From contig NZ_JXJO01000001.1 of assembly GCF_000826655.1 (NCBI RefSeq), positions 1-64,000 on the forward strand: a DNA stretch of 64,000 bases, given 5' to 3'. Shown in pieces: positions 54,579 through 63,484 of the stretch (position 1 is the stretch's first letter; every line of letters begins with the position of its first letter). The stretch comes from Psychroserpens damuponensis. Its GTDB lineage: Bacteria > Bacteroidota > Bacteroidia > Flavobacteriales > Flavobacteriaceae. The translations under genes were made by a program, and so were the position numbers. Under the pieces are notes generated by a model. That model searched no databases. It saw nothing but the letters and a program-made list of their open reading frames with translations, and was not told the origin of the DNA.

Positions 54579-55964
54579 ATGAACGACAATCTCATACTCA
54601 TTATCGCCATTCTTATTTCTGCAGCCATTGGTGCTTATTTGGGCATGCTTTTTATTAAGCTGAAAAGTAAAAGTGACCAAAGTACCTTGGAAGAGCGCAA
54701 CTCTAATTTGGCGCAACAACTTGACGCATTAAAAAGCCATCACCAATTAGAAAATGAAAAGCAAGACAGCTATTTTAATTCTAAATTAAACGAACTATCT
54801 GAAACTGTATCTAAGATAGAAAGTGAACGTGAAGAGATAAGACGTGAAAAAGATTTTTTAAGTACTGAATTAGCAAGACGTAATACTGAGTTTGAAAACT
54901 TACAGCTACAAAGCGCTAAAAAAGATGAAGAGATTGAATTGAGACAATCGCAACTTAGAAAAGACTTTGAACTTTTAGCAACCAAAATTTTAGACGAGAA
55001 GTCGGAAAAGTTCACGCTACAGAATAAAGAAAATATCAAGAATATTTTACATCCATTACAGGAGAAAATTCAAATTTTTGAGAAAAAAGTAGATGACACT
55101 CAAAAGGAAAGCATCTCTATGCACTCTGCCTTAAAAGAACAACTATTAGGTTTAAAAGATTTGAACCAACAAATGACAAAGGAGGCTACCAATTTAACTA
55201 GAGCTTTAAAAGGTGATAGTAAAATGCAGGGTAATTGGGGAGAATTAGTTTTAGAACGTGTACTAGAAAAATCTGGTCTAGAAAAAGATAGAGAGTATTT
55301 TGTACAACAAAATTTCACAAGAGCTGATGGTACCCGAGTGTTACCAGATATTGTTTTGCATTTACCAGACAATAAAAAAATGATTATTGACAGTAAGGTG
55401 TCTTTAACAGATTACGAACGTTATGTCAATGCAGAAAATGATGAACGTAACGTGTATTTAAAAGCACATATTAATTCTATTAAAAAACATGTTGATCAAT
55501 TATCTGAAAAAAAATATGAAGATTTATACGATATTGAAAGTCCGGACTTTGTATTACTTTTCATTCCAATAGAGCCTGCTTTTGCCATTGCGATTAATGA
55601 AGACAATTCAATTTATAACAAAGCCTTTGAAAAAAATATTGTAATTGTTACACCATCAACTTTACTAGCCACTTTAAGAACTGTGGATAGTATGTGGAAT
55701 AACGAAAAACAGCAACGTAATGCCATAGAAATTGCGAGACAAGCTGGTGCTTTGTATGATAAATTTGAAGGTTTGGTTAAGGATTTAACAGGAGTTGGAA
55801 AAAAGATTGATGATGCCAAAAGGGACTATTCATCTGCAATGAATAAATTAGTTGAAGGCAAAGGAAACCTTATTACAAGTGTTGAAAAACTTAAAAAACT
55901 AGGAGCTAAAGCTAAAAAATCACTACCAGAACCGATTATAAGAAGAGCAAATGATAATGAATAA
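54579..55964 (+). CDS. rmuC: DNA recombination protein RmuC
   Basis: 461 residues: an N-terminal membrane helix (about 4-26), a long coiled coil (about 30-200) and the RmuC nuclease-like domain (about 205-430) with MQGNWGELVLERVLEKSGLEKDREY, DGTRVLPDIVLHLPDNKKMIIDSKVSLTDYERY and LLFIPIEPAFA. The PDIV...IDSK pattern is a PD-(D/E)XK-type active site. Known to limit inversions in E. coli. The thioesterase gene follows after five bases. Confidence 0.92.
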   Translation: MNDNLILIIAILISAAIGAYLGMLFIKLKSKSDQSTLEERNSNLAQQLDALKSHHQLENEKQDSYFNSKLNELSETVSKIESEREEIRREKDFLSTELARRNTEFENLQLQSAKKDEEIELRQSQLRKDFELLATKILDEKSEKFTLQNKENIKNILHPLQEKIQIFEKKVDDTQKESISMHSALKEQLLGLKDLNQQMTKEATNLTRALKGDSKMQGNWGELVLERVLEKSGLEKDREYFVQQNFTRADGTRVLPDIVLHLPDNKKMIIDSKVSLTDYERYVNAENDERNVYLKAHINSIKKHVDQLSEKKYEDLYDIESPDFVLLFIPIEPAFAIAINEDNSIYNKAFEKNIVIVTPSTLLATLRTVDSMWNNEKQQRNAIEIARQAGALYDKFEGLVKDLTGVGKKIDDAKRDYSSAMNKLVEGKGNLITSVEKLKKLGAKAKKSLPEPIIRRANDNE

Positions 55965-55969
55965 TTAAG

Positions 55970-56521
55970 ATGATGAACTATAAAAAGGTAGACACTACAA
56001 GAATTAGCATTTCGGAATTAATGCAACCTTCACATTCAAATTTTGGTGGAAAAATTCATGGAGGATACATCTTAAATTTAATGGATCAAATTGCATTTGC
56101 CTGTGCTTCAAAACATTCTGAAACGTATTGTGTGACGGCTTCTGTAGATACGGTTGATTTTTTAAACCCAATTGAAATTGGAGAGTTAGTGACCATGAAA
56201 GCCTCTATTAATTTTGTTGGTCGTACCTCTATGGTTGTTGGCATTAGAGTAGAATCGGAAAACATTAGAACAGGAGAGATAAAACATTGTAACTCTTCCT
56301 ATTTTACTATGGTTGCTAAAGATGATCATGGAAACTCTGTTGAAGTTCCTGGACTCATCATTAATGATAAAACTGAAATGATACGTTTTTTGAAATCTAT
56401 TAAACGTACCCAAACTAAACGTTCTAGAAAAACAGAGTTTGAACATGTAGATTTTTCACACACAGACTACCTCGATGAATTAAATAAATATCGTGTAAAA
56501 ATTGAGCTACCAGATCACTAA
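55970..56521 (+). CDS. Acyl-CoA thioesterase (hotdog fold, YciA/BACH type)
   Basis: 183 residues; the ATG at 55970 or the next one at 55973. Hotdog motif FGGKIHGGYILNLMDQIAFACASKH with the conserved Gly-rich turn and the Asp of MDQIA, then VTASVDTVDFLNPIEIGE. It hydrolyses acyl-CoA esters in the cytoplasm (family knowledge). The basic C-terminal ~50 residues (SIKRTQTKRSRKTE) extend past the single hotdog domain. Co-directional with rmuC. Confidence 0.9.
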   Translation: MMNYKKVDTTRISISELMQPSHSNFGGKIHGGYILNLMDQIAFACASKHSETYCVTASVDTVDFLNPIEIGELVTMKASINFVGRTSMVVGIRVESENIRTGEIKHCNSSYFTMVAKDDHGNSVEVPGLIINDKTEMIRFLKSIKRTQTKRSRKTEFEHVDFSHTDYLDELNKYRVKIELPDH

Positions 56522-56620
56522 AATTTTGTTACCAATTGGTATTGATGTAGACATTAGCTTTGAGTTTTAATATTTCCGAAGTACAAATTATTACTTTTTA
56601 AGTACCTGTATTAAAAATAT

Positions 56621-56646
56621 AAAGCCATTTTTTACAATGGCTTTTA
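56621..56646. terminator. Hairpin terminator between convergent genes
   Basis: AAAGCCATT (56621-56629) pairs with AATGGCTTT (56636-56644), with T/A-rich flanks on both sides. Confidence 0.82.
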
Positions 56647-56673
56647 TATATTGAAATTGTAGGCTATATTATT

Positions 56674-57441
56674 TTACTGTTTTATAAATCGTTTTGTTTG
56701 CGTTACCTCATCACTAGATACTTTAACAATATAGATACCTGTATTCCATTTGCTAACATCTATAGATACTGTTTGTAGACCTCCTAAAGTTTGCTCTAAT
56801 ATATTTTTACCTAATACGTCAAATACGCTTAGCGTTGCATTTTCTAATCTACGCGGAACATTAATGTTTAAATGTAATGATGCAGGATTTGGAGCCATAT
56901 TAAATTTGGTAATCGCTTCAACATTTTCAGTACTTAATAAGGTATCCCAAAATGAAACTCCTCTATCGTTAACTCCTCCTATAAATTCATAAGGAGCTGC
57001 AACGTTTATGAAGGTGCCTGCTGTCCATAAACCATTGGTTACCGCTACAGATTCTCGACCATTACCACCACTTCCCCATTGTGTAAAGTCAATCATACTT
57101 GAAGGTGTCCCAAAATTTCCTGTTGGTAAATACAAACCCATATCGGCAATATCATCTATAGCATTACCACCTGATAGAGCAACTGTGACTTCTACTGATG
57201 CATTTGGCATTAAATTGAGAAATCCATCAATTAAGGTCATATCACTCAAGGTACCATATTTGAATTTTGAGCATAGTCTATAACTTGAAATATTAATAGT
57301 TGATGCTCCAAAATTTTTGATTTTAAGGCGTTCTGTTGAAGGGTCTACTTCGGTAATTCTTAATTGAGCATTAATATTTTGAACGAAAGCACCAAAGCAA
57401 AAAATGATTACAACGACATAAAAAGTGTATTTTTTTCTCAT
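56674..57441 (-). CDS. T9SS-sorted lamin-tail-like protein
   Basis: 255 residues. Signal peptide ending NINAQ. Residues ~27-165 resemble a lamin-tail (LTD) domain (LRITEVDPSTERLKIKNFG, then NISSYRLCSKFKYGTL). The C-terminal ~75 residues are a type A T9SS sorting domain (MAPNPASLHLNINVP to TKRFIKQ) closely related to that of the next gene. Extracellular or surface. Function unknown. Confidence 0.85.
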   Translation of the reverse strand: MRKKYTFYVVVIIFCFGAFVQNINAQLRITEVDPSTERLKIKNFGASTINISSYRLCSKFKYGTLSDMTLIDGFLNLMPNASVEVTVALSGGNAIDDIADMGLYLPTGNFGTPSSMIDFTQWGSGGNGRESVAVTNGLWTAGTFINVAAPYEFIGGVNDRGVSFWDTLLSTENVEAITKFNMAPNPASLHLNINVPRRLENATLSVFDVLGKNILEQTLGGLQTVSIDVSKWNTGIYIVKVSSDEVTQTKRFIKQ

Positions 57442-57519
57442 AATTATCGTTATTAAAATTGCTGATCTTTTACAATTTAGTGATTTTTTAACACAATTAT
57501 TACAAAAAATTAAAACAAA

Positions 57520-57550
57520 AAACCCATTAACTATTAATTAATGGGTTTAA
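57520..57550. terminator. Hairpin terminator
   Basis: AAACCCATTAA (57520-57530) pairs perfectly with TTAATGGGTTT (57538-57548), preceded by an A-run and followed by A/T. On the minus strand it ends the 57571 gene with a T-run. Confidence 0.85.
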
Positions 57551-57570
57551 AAATATAAATTGTTTAAATG

Positions 57571-58440
57571 CTATTGCTTCACAAAACGCTTTGTAAGGGT
57601 TTGATTATTTGTAGAAACTCTAACAAGATATACACCAGAATTCCAGTTTGACACATCAATAGATGATGACAAATTAGTTATTCCTTTTGCACATATCTTT
57701 TTCCCTAAAACATCATAAACTGTTACTGTAGCATTATCTAAGTTTTGAGGTAATGATATATTTAATTTAGAAGTTGCTGGGTTAGGAGAAATTTCAAAAT
57801 TAGTTGTTGCATTTAATGAACCCGTATTTAATGTCGTTGAAGCTGTAATGTTGTCTAAACCAAGTGTTGCTTCTATTTCTGAAACATTGGCTCCCCAAGC
57901 AGGATTTTCACTGCTTAATATTCTCATAACTTGAACATTAGATAATACTTGCGTAGGTGTTAATGAACCTTGAATCAAGGTAAAATCTGAAGGAGAAATT
58001 GGTATTGTAATAGACGTCCAACCAGATCCTGCAGTTACTGCAACCGCATTAGTAGTACAAATTCTTGTTCCATTTCCTTGAAATGCAACTCTCAAATTCA
58101 AATTATTTATAGATACGTTAACATCCATTTTAATAGCTATAACACCTTCAGAAATATAGTTTGAAGTCCAAGGAGAACCTCCACCACTACTGTAAATCAC
58201 CATTTTACTAGAAGGTTGGTCTTCTAATCCATTTGATGAAAATTCAAGAAAATTATCATCAACACCAGCTGGTCCTCCAGTAGATACATTCATAGGTTGC
58301 TCTTCTGGTGGTGCACCTGCTCCTTTTTGCCAAGTTTGCGTAGTACCATCTTCAAAATCATTAACCTGATTTGCAGACACTTGAGAAAGTGCTACTAAGG
58401 ATGATAATGCCAATGATAAAAAAAGTAATTTTGTTTTCAT
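57571..58440 (-). CDS. T9SS-sorted secreted protein with jelly-roll-like domain
   Basis: 289 residues. Signal peptide ending LSQVSA. The body (about 25-210) has the look of a carbohydrate-binding beta-sandwich (NQVNDFEDGTTQTWQKG, GSGWTSITIPISPSDF, LGLDNITA). The C-terminal sorting domain (ISPNPATSKLNISLP to TKRFVKQ) is paralogous to that of the 56674 gene, including VYDVLGK and SIDVSNWNSGVYLVRV. Probably binds glycans outside the cell (inference). Confidence 0.85.
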   Translation of the reverse strand: MKTKLLFLSLALSSLVALSQVSANQVNDFEDGTTQTWQKGAGAPPEEQPMNVSTGGPAGVDDNFLEFSSNGLEDQPSSKMVIYSSGGGSPWTSNYISEGVIAIKMDVNVSINNLNLRVAFQGNGTRICTTNAVAVTAGSGWTSITIPISPSDFTLIQGSLTPTQVLSNVQVMRILSSENPAWGANVSEIEATLGLDNITASTTLNTGSLNATTNFEISPNPATSKLNISLPQNLDNATVTVYDVLGKKICAKGITNLSSSIDVSNWNSGVYLVRVSTNNQTLTKRFVKQ

Positions 58441-58580
58441 AGGTTTTATTTATAAATGAAATCTAATCATATAACTATAAAAGTATAGCAATAATGATTC
58501 CAATTTTATTTGTTTTAAAATTTTTAGCTAAAATAGTAATTTATAGATAATTAAAAAGAGCCATTTATCGAATAAATAGG

Positions 58581-61433
58581 TTATTTGCTCAAATACATTT
58601 TACGTCTTGAGTATAAATTATAGAACTCATCATCTTTTAAGCTATCAATAAATAAAATACTTTCACCTGTACTTTTCATTTCTGGACCAAGTTGTTTATT
58701 TACATTAGGGAATTTATTAAACGAAAATACTGGTTGTTTAATAGCAAAACCTTCTAACTTAGGATTAAAATCAAAATCGGTTACTTTCTTATCTCCCAAC
58801 ATTACTTTAGTTGCATAATTCACATAAGGTTCTCCATAAGCTTTGGCTATAAATGGTACAGTACGCGAAGCTCTAGGATTTGCTTCAATAATGTAAACCA
58901 TATCATCTTTTATAGCAAATTGAATATTAATAAGACCTACAGTTTTTAGTGCTAATGCAATTTTTTTAGTGTGATCTTTAATTTGTTGCATCACAAATTC
59001 CCCTAAATTAAAAGGAGGTAAAGTTGCATTACTATCTCCAGAGTGAATACCACAAGGCTCAATATGTTCCATAATACCTATGATGTACACATTTTCGCCA
59101 TCACAAATAGCATCTGCTTCGGCTTCTATAGCGCCATCGAGGTAATGATCTAAAAGCAATTGATTACCTGGCATTCGCCTTAATAAATCAACAACATGCT
59201 CTTCTAGTTCTTGTTTATTTATAACAATTTTCATCCCTTGACCACCAAGAACGTATGAAGGTCTAACTAAAATTGGGAAATCTAAAACATCTGCAATTGC
59301 TGCTGCTTCATCTGCTGTAGTAGCAATATCAAATTGCGGATAAGGGATATTATTTTCTTTCAATAAGTTTGAAAAAAGTCCTCTATCTTCAGCTAAATCT
59401 AAAGATTGATATGTAGTTCCTATAATTTTAATACCGTAACGATCTAGCTTTTCGGCTAATTTCAAAGCAGTTTGACCTCCTAATTGAACAATAACACCTT
59501 CAGGTTTTTCATGACGAATTATATCATAAATATGTTCCCAGAATACAGGCTCAAAGTATAGTTTGTCTGCAATATCGAAATCTGTTGATACCGTTTCTGG
59601 ATTACAATTAATCATAATGGTTTCGTAGCCACATTCTGCAGCTGCCAAAACACCATGAACACAACAGTAATCAAATTCTATACCTTGACCAATTCTATTT
59701 GGACCAGAACCAAGAACGATAATTTTCTTTTTATCAGTTACAACACTTTCATTGGCTGGAAATATTTTTCCTTCGGAAGTTTCTACTTCATTTTCAAATG
59801 TAGAATAGTAATATGGAGTTTGAGCTTTAAATTCCGCAGCACATGTATCTACTAATTTATATACACGATTAATTTTAAATTCGTCTCTTTTGTTATACAC
59901 TTGACTTTCTAAACAATTAAGCATATGCGCAATTTGTCTATCTCCATAACCTTTTTGCTTTGCTTCTAATAATAAGTCACGCTCAATGGTATCAATTGTA
60001 AATGTTGAAATTTCTTTTTGAAGCTCATGTAGTTCTTCATATTGTTTTAAGAACCACATATCAATTTTTGTAATCTCATGAATTCTGCTTAATGGAATTC
60101 CCATTTGTATAGCATCATAAATTGCAAATACACGATCCCAACTTGCATAGGTTAGCTTATCAATAATTTGTTGATAATCCTTATATCCTTTACCATCTGC
60201 ACCTAAACCATTACGTTTAATTTCGAGAGATTGTGTGGCTTTATGTAATGCTTCTTGAAATGAACGACCTATGGCCATAACTTCACCAACGGCTTTCATT
60301 TGCAATCCTAATGTTCTATCTGAACCTTCAAATTTATCGAAATTCCAACGTGGTATTTTTACAACTACATAATCTAAAGTAGGCTCAAATAATGCTGAAG
60401 TTGATCCTGTAATTTGGTTATTTAATTCATCTAAAGTGTAACCTATAGCTAATTTTGCTGCTATTTTTGCAATTGGGTAACCTGTTGCTTTACTTGCCAA
60501 TGCTGAAGATCTAGACACTCGAGGATTGATCTCAATTGCAATAATTTCTTCTTTTTCATCAGGACTAACAGCAAATTGCACATTACAACCACCTGCAAAA
60601 TCACCTATGCTTCGCATCATATGAATGGCCATATCACGCATTTTTTGGAATGTTTTGTCTGATAATGTCATTGCAGGAGCCACAGTAATTGAGTCTCCAG
60701 TATGAATTCCCATAGGATCCATATTTTCAATTGTACATATAATGACCACATTATCATTAGAATCTCTTAATAATTCTAATTCGTATTCTTTCCAGCCAAT
60801 TAAGGCTTTATCAATCATAACTTCATGAATTGGAGACACCTCTAATCCACGTGTTAATAATTCATCAAAATCTTCTTCTTTATAAACAATTGCAGCTCCA
60901 TCACCACCCAGAGTAAACGATGCTCTAATGACCAATGGAAAGCCAAATTCTTGAGCAATTTCTTTTCCTTTTAAGTAAGATGTTGCAGTTGCTTGAGGTG
61001 CCATGCCAACACCAATTTTAAGCATTAGCTCTCTAAACTTCTCTCTATCTTCGGTAATATTAATAGCGTCAATATCTACACCTATAATATCTACATTGAA
61101 ATCTTTCCAAATCCCTTTTTCATCTGCCTCAATACAAAGATTTAATGCTGTTTGTCCACCCATTGTAGGTAAAACAGCATCAATATGAGGATGATCTTTT
61201 AAAATTTTAATGATAGATTTTGTAGTTAATGGCAACAGGTACACATGATCTGCCATTGTTGGGTCTGTCATGATCGTTGCTGGATTAGAATTGATAAGTA
61301 TGGTTTCAATCCCATCTTCGCGGAGTGAACGAAGCGCTTGTGTTCCTGAGTAGTCAAATTCACAGGCTTGACCAATAACTATTGGTCCTGAGCCAATGAT
61401 AAGTATCGATTTTAATTTGTTGTTCTTAGGCAT
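58581..61433 (-). CDS. carB: Carbamoyl-phosphate synthase large subunit, short form
   Basis: 950 residues with two ATP-grasp halves, each opening with a GSGP-IGQG-type loop (IIGSGPIVIGQACEFDYSGTQA at the start, VLGSGPNRIGQGIEFDYCCVH in the middle). It makes carbamoyl phosphate for pyrimidines and arginine. It stops soon after GPEMKSTGESILF, so the C-terminal MGS-like regulatory domain of the 1,073-residue E. coli enzyme (UMP/ornithine site) is missing. carA is not adjacent in this window. It has its own -7 box behind the rpmH terminator. Confidence 0.95.
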   Translation of the reverse strand: MPKNNKLKSILIIGSGPIVIGQACEFDYSGTQALRSLREDGIETILINSNPATIMTDPTMADHVYLLPLTTKSIIKILKDHPHIDAVLPTMGGQTALNLCIEADEKGIWKDFNVDIIGVDIDAINITEDREKFRELMLKIGVGMAPQATATSYLKGKEIAQEFGFPLVIRASFTLGGDGAAIVYKEEDFDELLTRGLEVSPIHEVMIDKALIGWKEYELELLRDSNDNVVIICTIENMDPMGIHTGDSITVAPAMTLSDKTFQKMRDMAIHMMRSIGDFAGGCNVQFAVSPDEKEEIIAIEINPRVSRSSALASKATGYPIAKIAAKLAIGYTLDELNNQITGSTSALFEPTLDYVVVKIPRWNFDKFEGSDRTLGLQMKAVGEVMAIGRSFQEALHKATQSLEIKRNGLGADGKGYKDYQQIIDKLTYASWDRVFAIYDAIQMGIPLSRIHEITKIDMWFLKQYEELHELQKEISTFTIDTIERDLLLEAKQKGYGDRQIAHMLNCLESQVYNKRDEFKINRVYKLVDTCAAEFKAQTPYYYSTFENEVETSEGKIFPANESVVTDKKKIIVLGSGPNRIGQGIEFDYCCVHGVLAAAECGYETIMINCNPETVSTDFDIADKLYFEPVFWEHIYDIIRHEKPEGVIVQLGGQTALKLAEKLDRYGIKIIGTTYQSLDLAEDRGLFSNLLKENNIPYPQFDIATTADEAAAIADVLDFPILVRPSYVLGGQGMKIVINKQELEEHVVDLLRRMPGNQLLLDHYLDGAIEAEADAICDGENVYIIGIMEHIEPCGIHSGDSNATLPPFNLGEFVMQQIKDHTKKIALALKTVGLINIQFAIKDDMVYIIEANPRASRTVPFIAKAYGEPYVNYATKVMLGDKKVTDFDFNPKLEGFAIKQPVFSFNKFPNVNKQLGPEMKSTGESILFIDSLKDDEFYNLYSRRKMYLSK

Positions 61434-61452
61434 TGTATTGATTTTAAGATTT

Positions 61453-61460
61453 CAAAAATA
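61453..61460 (-). promoter_or_regulatory. Bacteroidota -7 box (TATTTTTG) for carB
   Basis: Minus-strand TATTTTTG, 19 bp before the carB ATG. A TTTG ~15 bp further upstream is a short-spaced -33 candidate. Confidence 0.45.
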
Positions 61461-61473
61461 GTTAACAAATAGG

Positions 61474-61511
61474 TACAAAAAAAGGCGTTAAACCTAAGTA
61501 ACGCCTTTTTA
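61474..61511 (-). terminator. Terminator of rpmH
   Basis: AAAAGGCGTTA (61480-61490) pairs with TAACGCCTTTT (61499-61509) around an 8-nt loop. With A- and T-runs it works in both directions, and it separates rpmH from carB. Confidence 0.88.
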
Positions 61512-61531
61512 ATATTAACAATTGTTAATCA

Positions 61532-61693
61532 TTATCTTTTATGTCTAGTTTCAGTTGATACAGACAATTTCTTTCTTCCTTTAGCTCTTCTACGTGCTAA
61601 AACTTTTCTTCCATTTACAGAAGCCATTCTTTCTCTAAAACCGTGTTTATTTCTTCTCTTTCTTTTTGACGGTTGAAACGTTCTTTTTGGCAT
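61532..61693 (-). CDS. rpmH: 50S ribosomal protein L34
   Basis: 53 residues starting [20 protein letters not shown] and continuing with [21 protein letters not shown], the standard L34 sequence, with a short basic tail ending ETRHKR. L34 is a late-assembly protein of the large subunit. In many bacteria rpmH sits with rnpA and dnaA near the origin; here it stands alone between a canonical promoter and a terminator, upstream of carB. Confidence 0.97.
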   Translation of the reverse strand: MPKRTFQPSKRKRRNKHGFRERMASVNGRKVLARRRAKGRKKLSVSTETRHKR

Positions 61694-61757
61694 TGTCGTA
61701 TCTTTTTAAAAAACTTATATTCTTTTTATGGTTTTGAACTCTTCTCAAAACTGCGTG

Positions 61758-61788
61758 CAAATATACAAAGAGTTTTTAGTTTGCCAAA
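61758..61788 (-). promoter_or_regulatory. Canonical promoter of rpmH
   Basis: Minus strand: TTTG (61788-61785), a 19-bp spacer, TATATTTG (61765-61758). This is a perfect Bacteroidota housekeeping promoter and gives a ~60-nt 5' leader. Confidence 0.75.
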
Positions 61789-61889
61789 CCTAAATATAAA
61801 AATATTTTATGTTAAATATTACAATCCTATAACTAGCCACAAATTGACAAAAAATTAGTTTCTTTGTCAACTGAAAATTTAATATTAAA

Positions 61890-62789
61890 ATGAAACCCTT
61901 TTTTTTAACAATTCTTGTTGCTATAATTTCAACCACAAGTGCATTAAATGCGCAAGTTAGCTTAACTTATAATTTAAAGGTTGGTGATCAATTTAAAGTA
62001 AAGCAAGTGGCTAATCAAGATATTTTACAAGATATGAATGGCCAAAAGCATGAAATGAAAAATGTACTTGAAGGTGATTTTACTTTTATTGTAGAAGAAG
62101 TCAATGATAGCTTATATGGTATAAAATTTAAATTTGATCGGTTTAAAATGGTATCCACTTCAAATTTAATTGGTGATATTATTTCAGTAAACACAAATGA
62201 TAATGTTGCTGAAGATGATATTGAGGGGAAAATTTTCGCTCAATTAGTAACTGTAGATCTATCTATGGATATGTATAAAAACGGTAAAATTAAATCAATT
62301 GAAGGTTCAAATGAATTAATTTCAAAAATGGTAAACGCAGTTGGAGATCTAGATGAGTTTACTAAAGAAGTTATGAAAGAATCTATGAAAGGGGAATTTA
62401 GTAATGAGAGTCTTTCTAAAAGTTTTGAACAAATGACATATATTTATCCTAGCTCAACAGTTAACATTGGTGATAGTTGGGAAAATAATTTTGAAGGCGA
62501 TTTATCTTCTAAAAACACATGGACATTAGACAGTTATACTGATAAAGACATTTTTATTACTGGAAAAAGCAGTGTCATCTTTACAAATAAAGATGCAGAT
62601 GTTGAAATGAATTTAAATGGTGATATGACGTCTAACCTTATCATTACAAAAGAAACAGGGTTTGTAAAATCAATGACTACAACATCTACTGTTGAAGGTA
62701 ATTCAATCATGCGCAAAATGAATAATATCAAAGTGCCTACTACAATTACATCTAATATCACATATAAAATAGAAAAACATGTTCAATAA
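61890..62789 (+). CDS. Exported DUF6263-like protein
   Basis: 299 residues; signal peptide ending ALNAQ, then a beta-rich body beginning VSLTYNLKVGDQFKVKQVANQDI, typical of DUF6263 proteins (recognised from memory). No catalytic motif. The 3' end overlaps the next gene by 11 bp, so the two are translationally coupled. Confidence 0.72.
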   Translation: MKPFFLTILVAIISTTSALNAQVSLTYNLKVGDQFKVKQVANQDILQDMNGQKHEMKNVLEGDFTFIVEEVNDSLYGIKFKFDRFKMVSTSNLIGDIISVNTNDNVAEDDIEGKIFAQLVTVDLSMDMYKNGKIKSIEGSNELISKMVNAVGDLDEFTKEVMKESMKGEFSNESLSKSFEQMTYIYPSSTVNIGDSWENNFEGDLSSKNTWTLDSYTDKDIFITGKSSVIFTNKDADVEMNLNGDMTSNLIITKETGFVKSMTTTSTVEGNSIMRKMNNIKVPTTITSNITYKIEKHVQ

Positions 62790-63339
62790 AAATATCAAAT
62801 TAGTCATAGCAGGATTAATAATAGCTTATGCTGTTTATGAATTTACAGAAGGCTATATAGGTAATGGTATTATGTACATTTTATTATCACTTATATTTAT
62901 TTTCTTATACTTTAAAAATGAATTTATTCTACTTGCTTTTTTAAAACTGAGAAAACAAGATTTTGAAGGTGCTAAAAATTGGTTAAATAAAATTAAGAAT
63001 CCTTCAAGTGCTTTAGTTAAAAAACAAGAAGGTTACTATAACTATCTTCACGGTGTTATGGTATCACAAACCAACATGAATGAAGCCGAAAAATACTTTA
63101 AAAAAGCTTTAAACTTGGGGCTTTCTATGGATCATGATGTTGCTATGGCTAAATTAAACTTAGCAGGAATTGCTTTTAGTAAACGAAGAGCAATTGAGGC
63201 TAAGCAGTTATTAAATGAAGCTCAAAAACTAGACAAACGAGGCATTTTAACAGATCAAATTAAAATGATGAAAGATGGAATGAAAAGATCTCAAGGTCCT
63301 AAGCAGCATTACGGAAATCGAAATATGGGAAGGCGTTAG
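62779..63339 (+). CDS. Membrane-anchored TPR-like protein
   Basis: 186 residues: two N-terminal membrane helices (about 6-22 and 28-46), then TPR-like helices (QDFEGAKNWLNKI, YYNYLHGVMVSQTNMNEAEKYFKKAL, KLNLAGIAFSKRRAIEAKQLLNEAQ) and a basic tail. It overlaps the DUF6263-like gene by 11 bp. Probably a scaffold protein at the inner membrane. Partner unknown. Confidence 0.75.
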   Translation: MFNKNIKLVIAGLIIAYAVYEFTEGYIGNGIMYILLSLIFIFLYFKNEFILLAFLKLRKQDFEGAKNWLNKIKNPSSALVKKQEGYYNYLHGVMVSQTNMNEAEKYFKKALNLGLSMDHDVAMAKLNLAGIAFSKRRAIEAKQLLNEAQKLDKRGILTDQIKMMKDGMKRSQGPKQHYGNRNMGRR

Positions 63340-63448
63340 TTCACTTTTAGCCATATTCCTTTTATCGGCTTATTCTTCAATTAGTGTCCATTTCTCTAAT
63401 ATTCATCACCTTTCAACGAGTTTTTACTCATACTACCACACTAAGGTC

Positions 63449-63456
63449 TACATTTG
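63449..63456 (+). promoter_or_regulatory. Bacteroidota -7 box (TACATTTG)
   Basis: Exact TAnnTTTG match, 28 bp before the ATG at 63485. Confidence 0.5.
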
Positions 63457-63484
63457 TAACCAGTTAAACAACAAATAATTAGAC

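Noticed and set aside
59655-59855. Plus-strand frames inside carB
   Set aside because: Opposite-strand shadows of a well-conserved gene.
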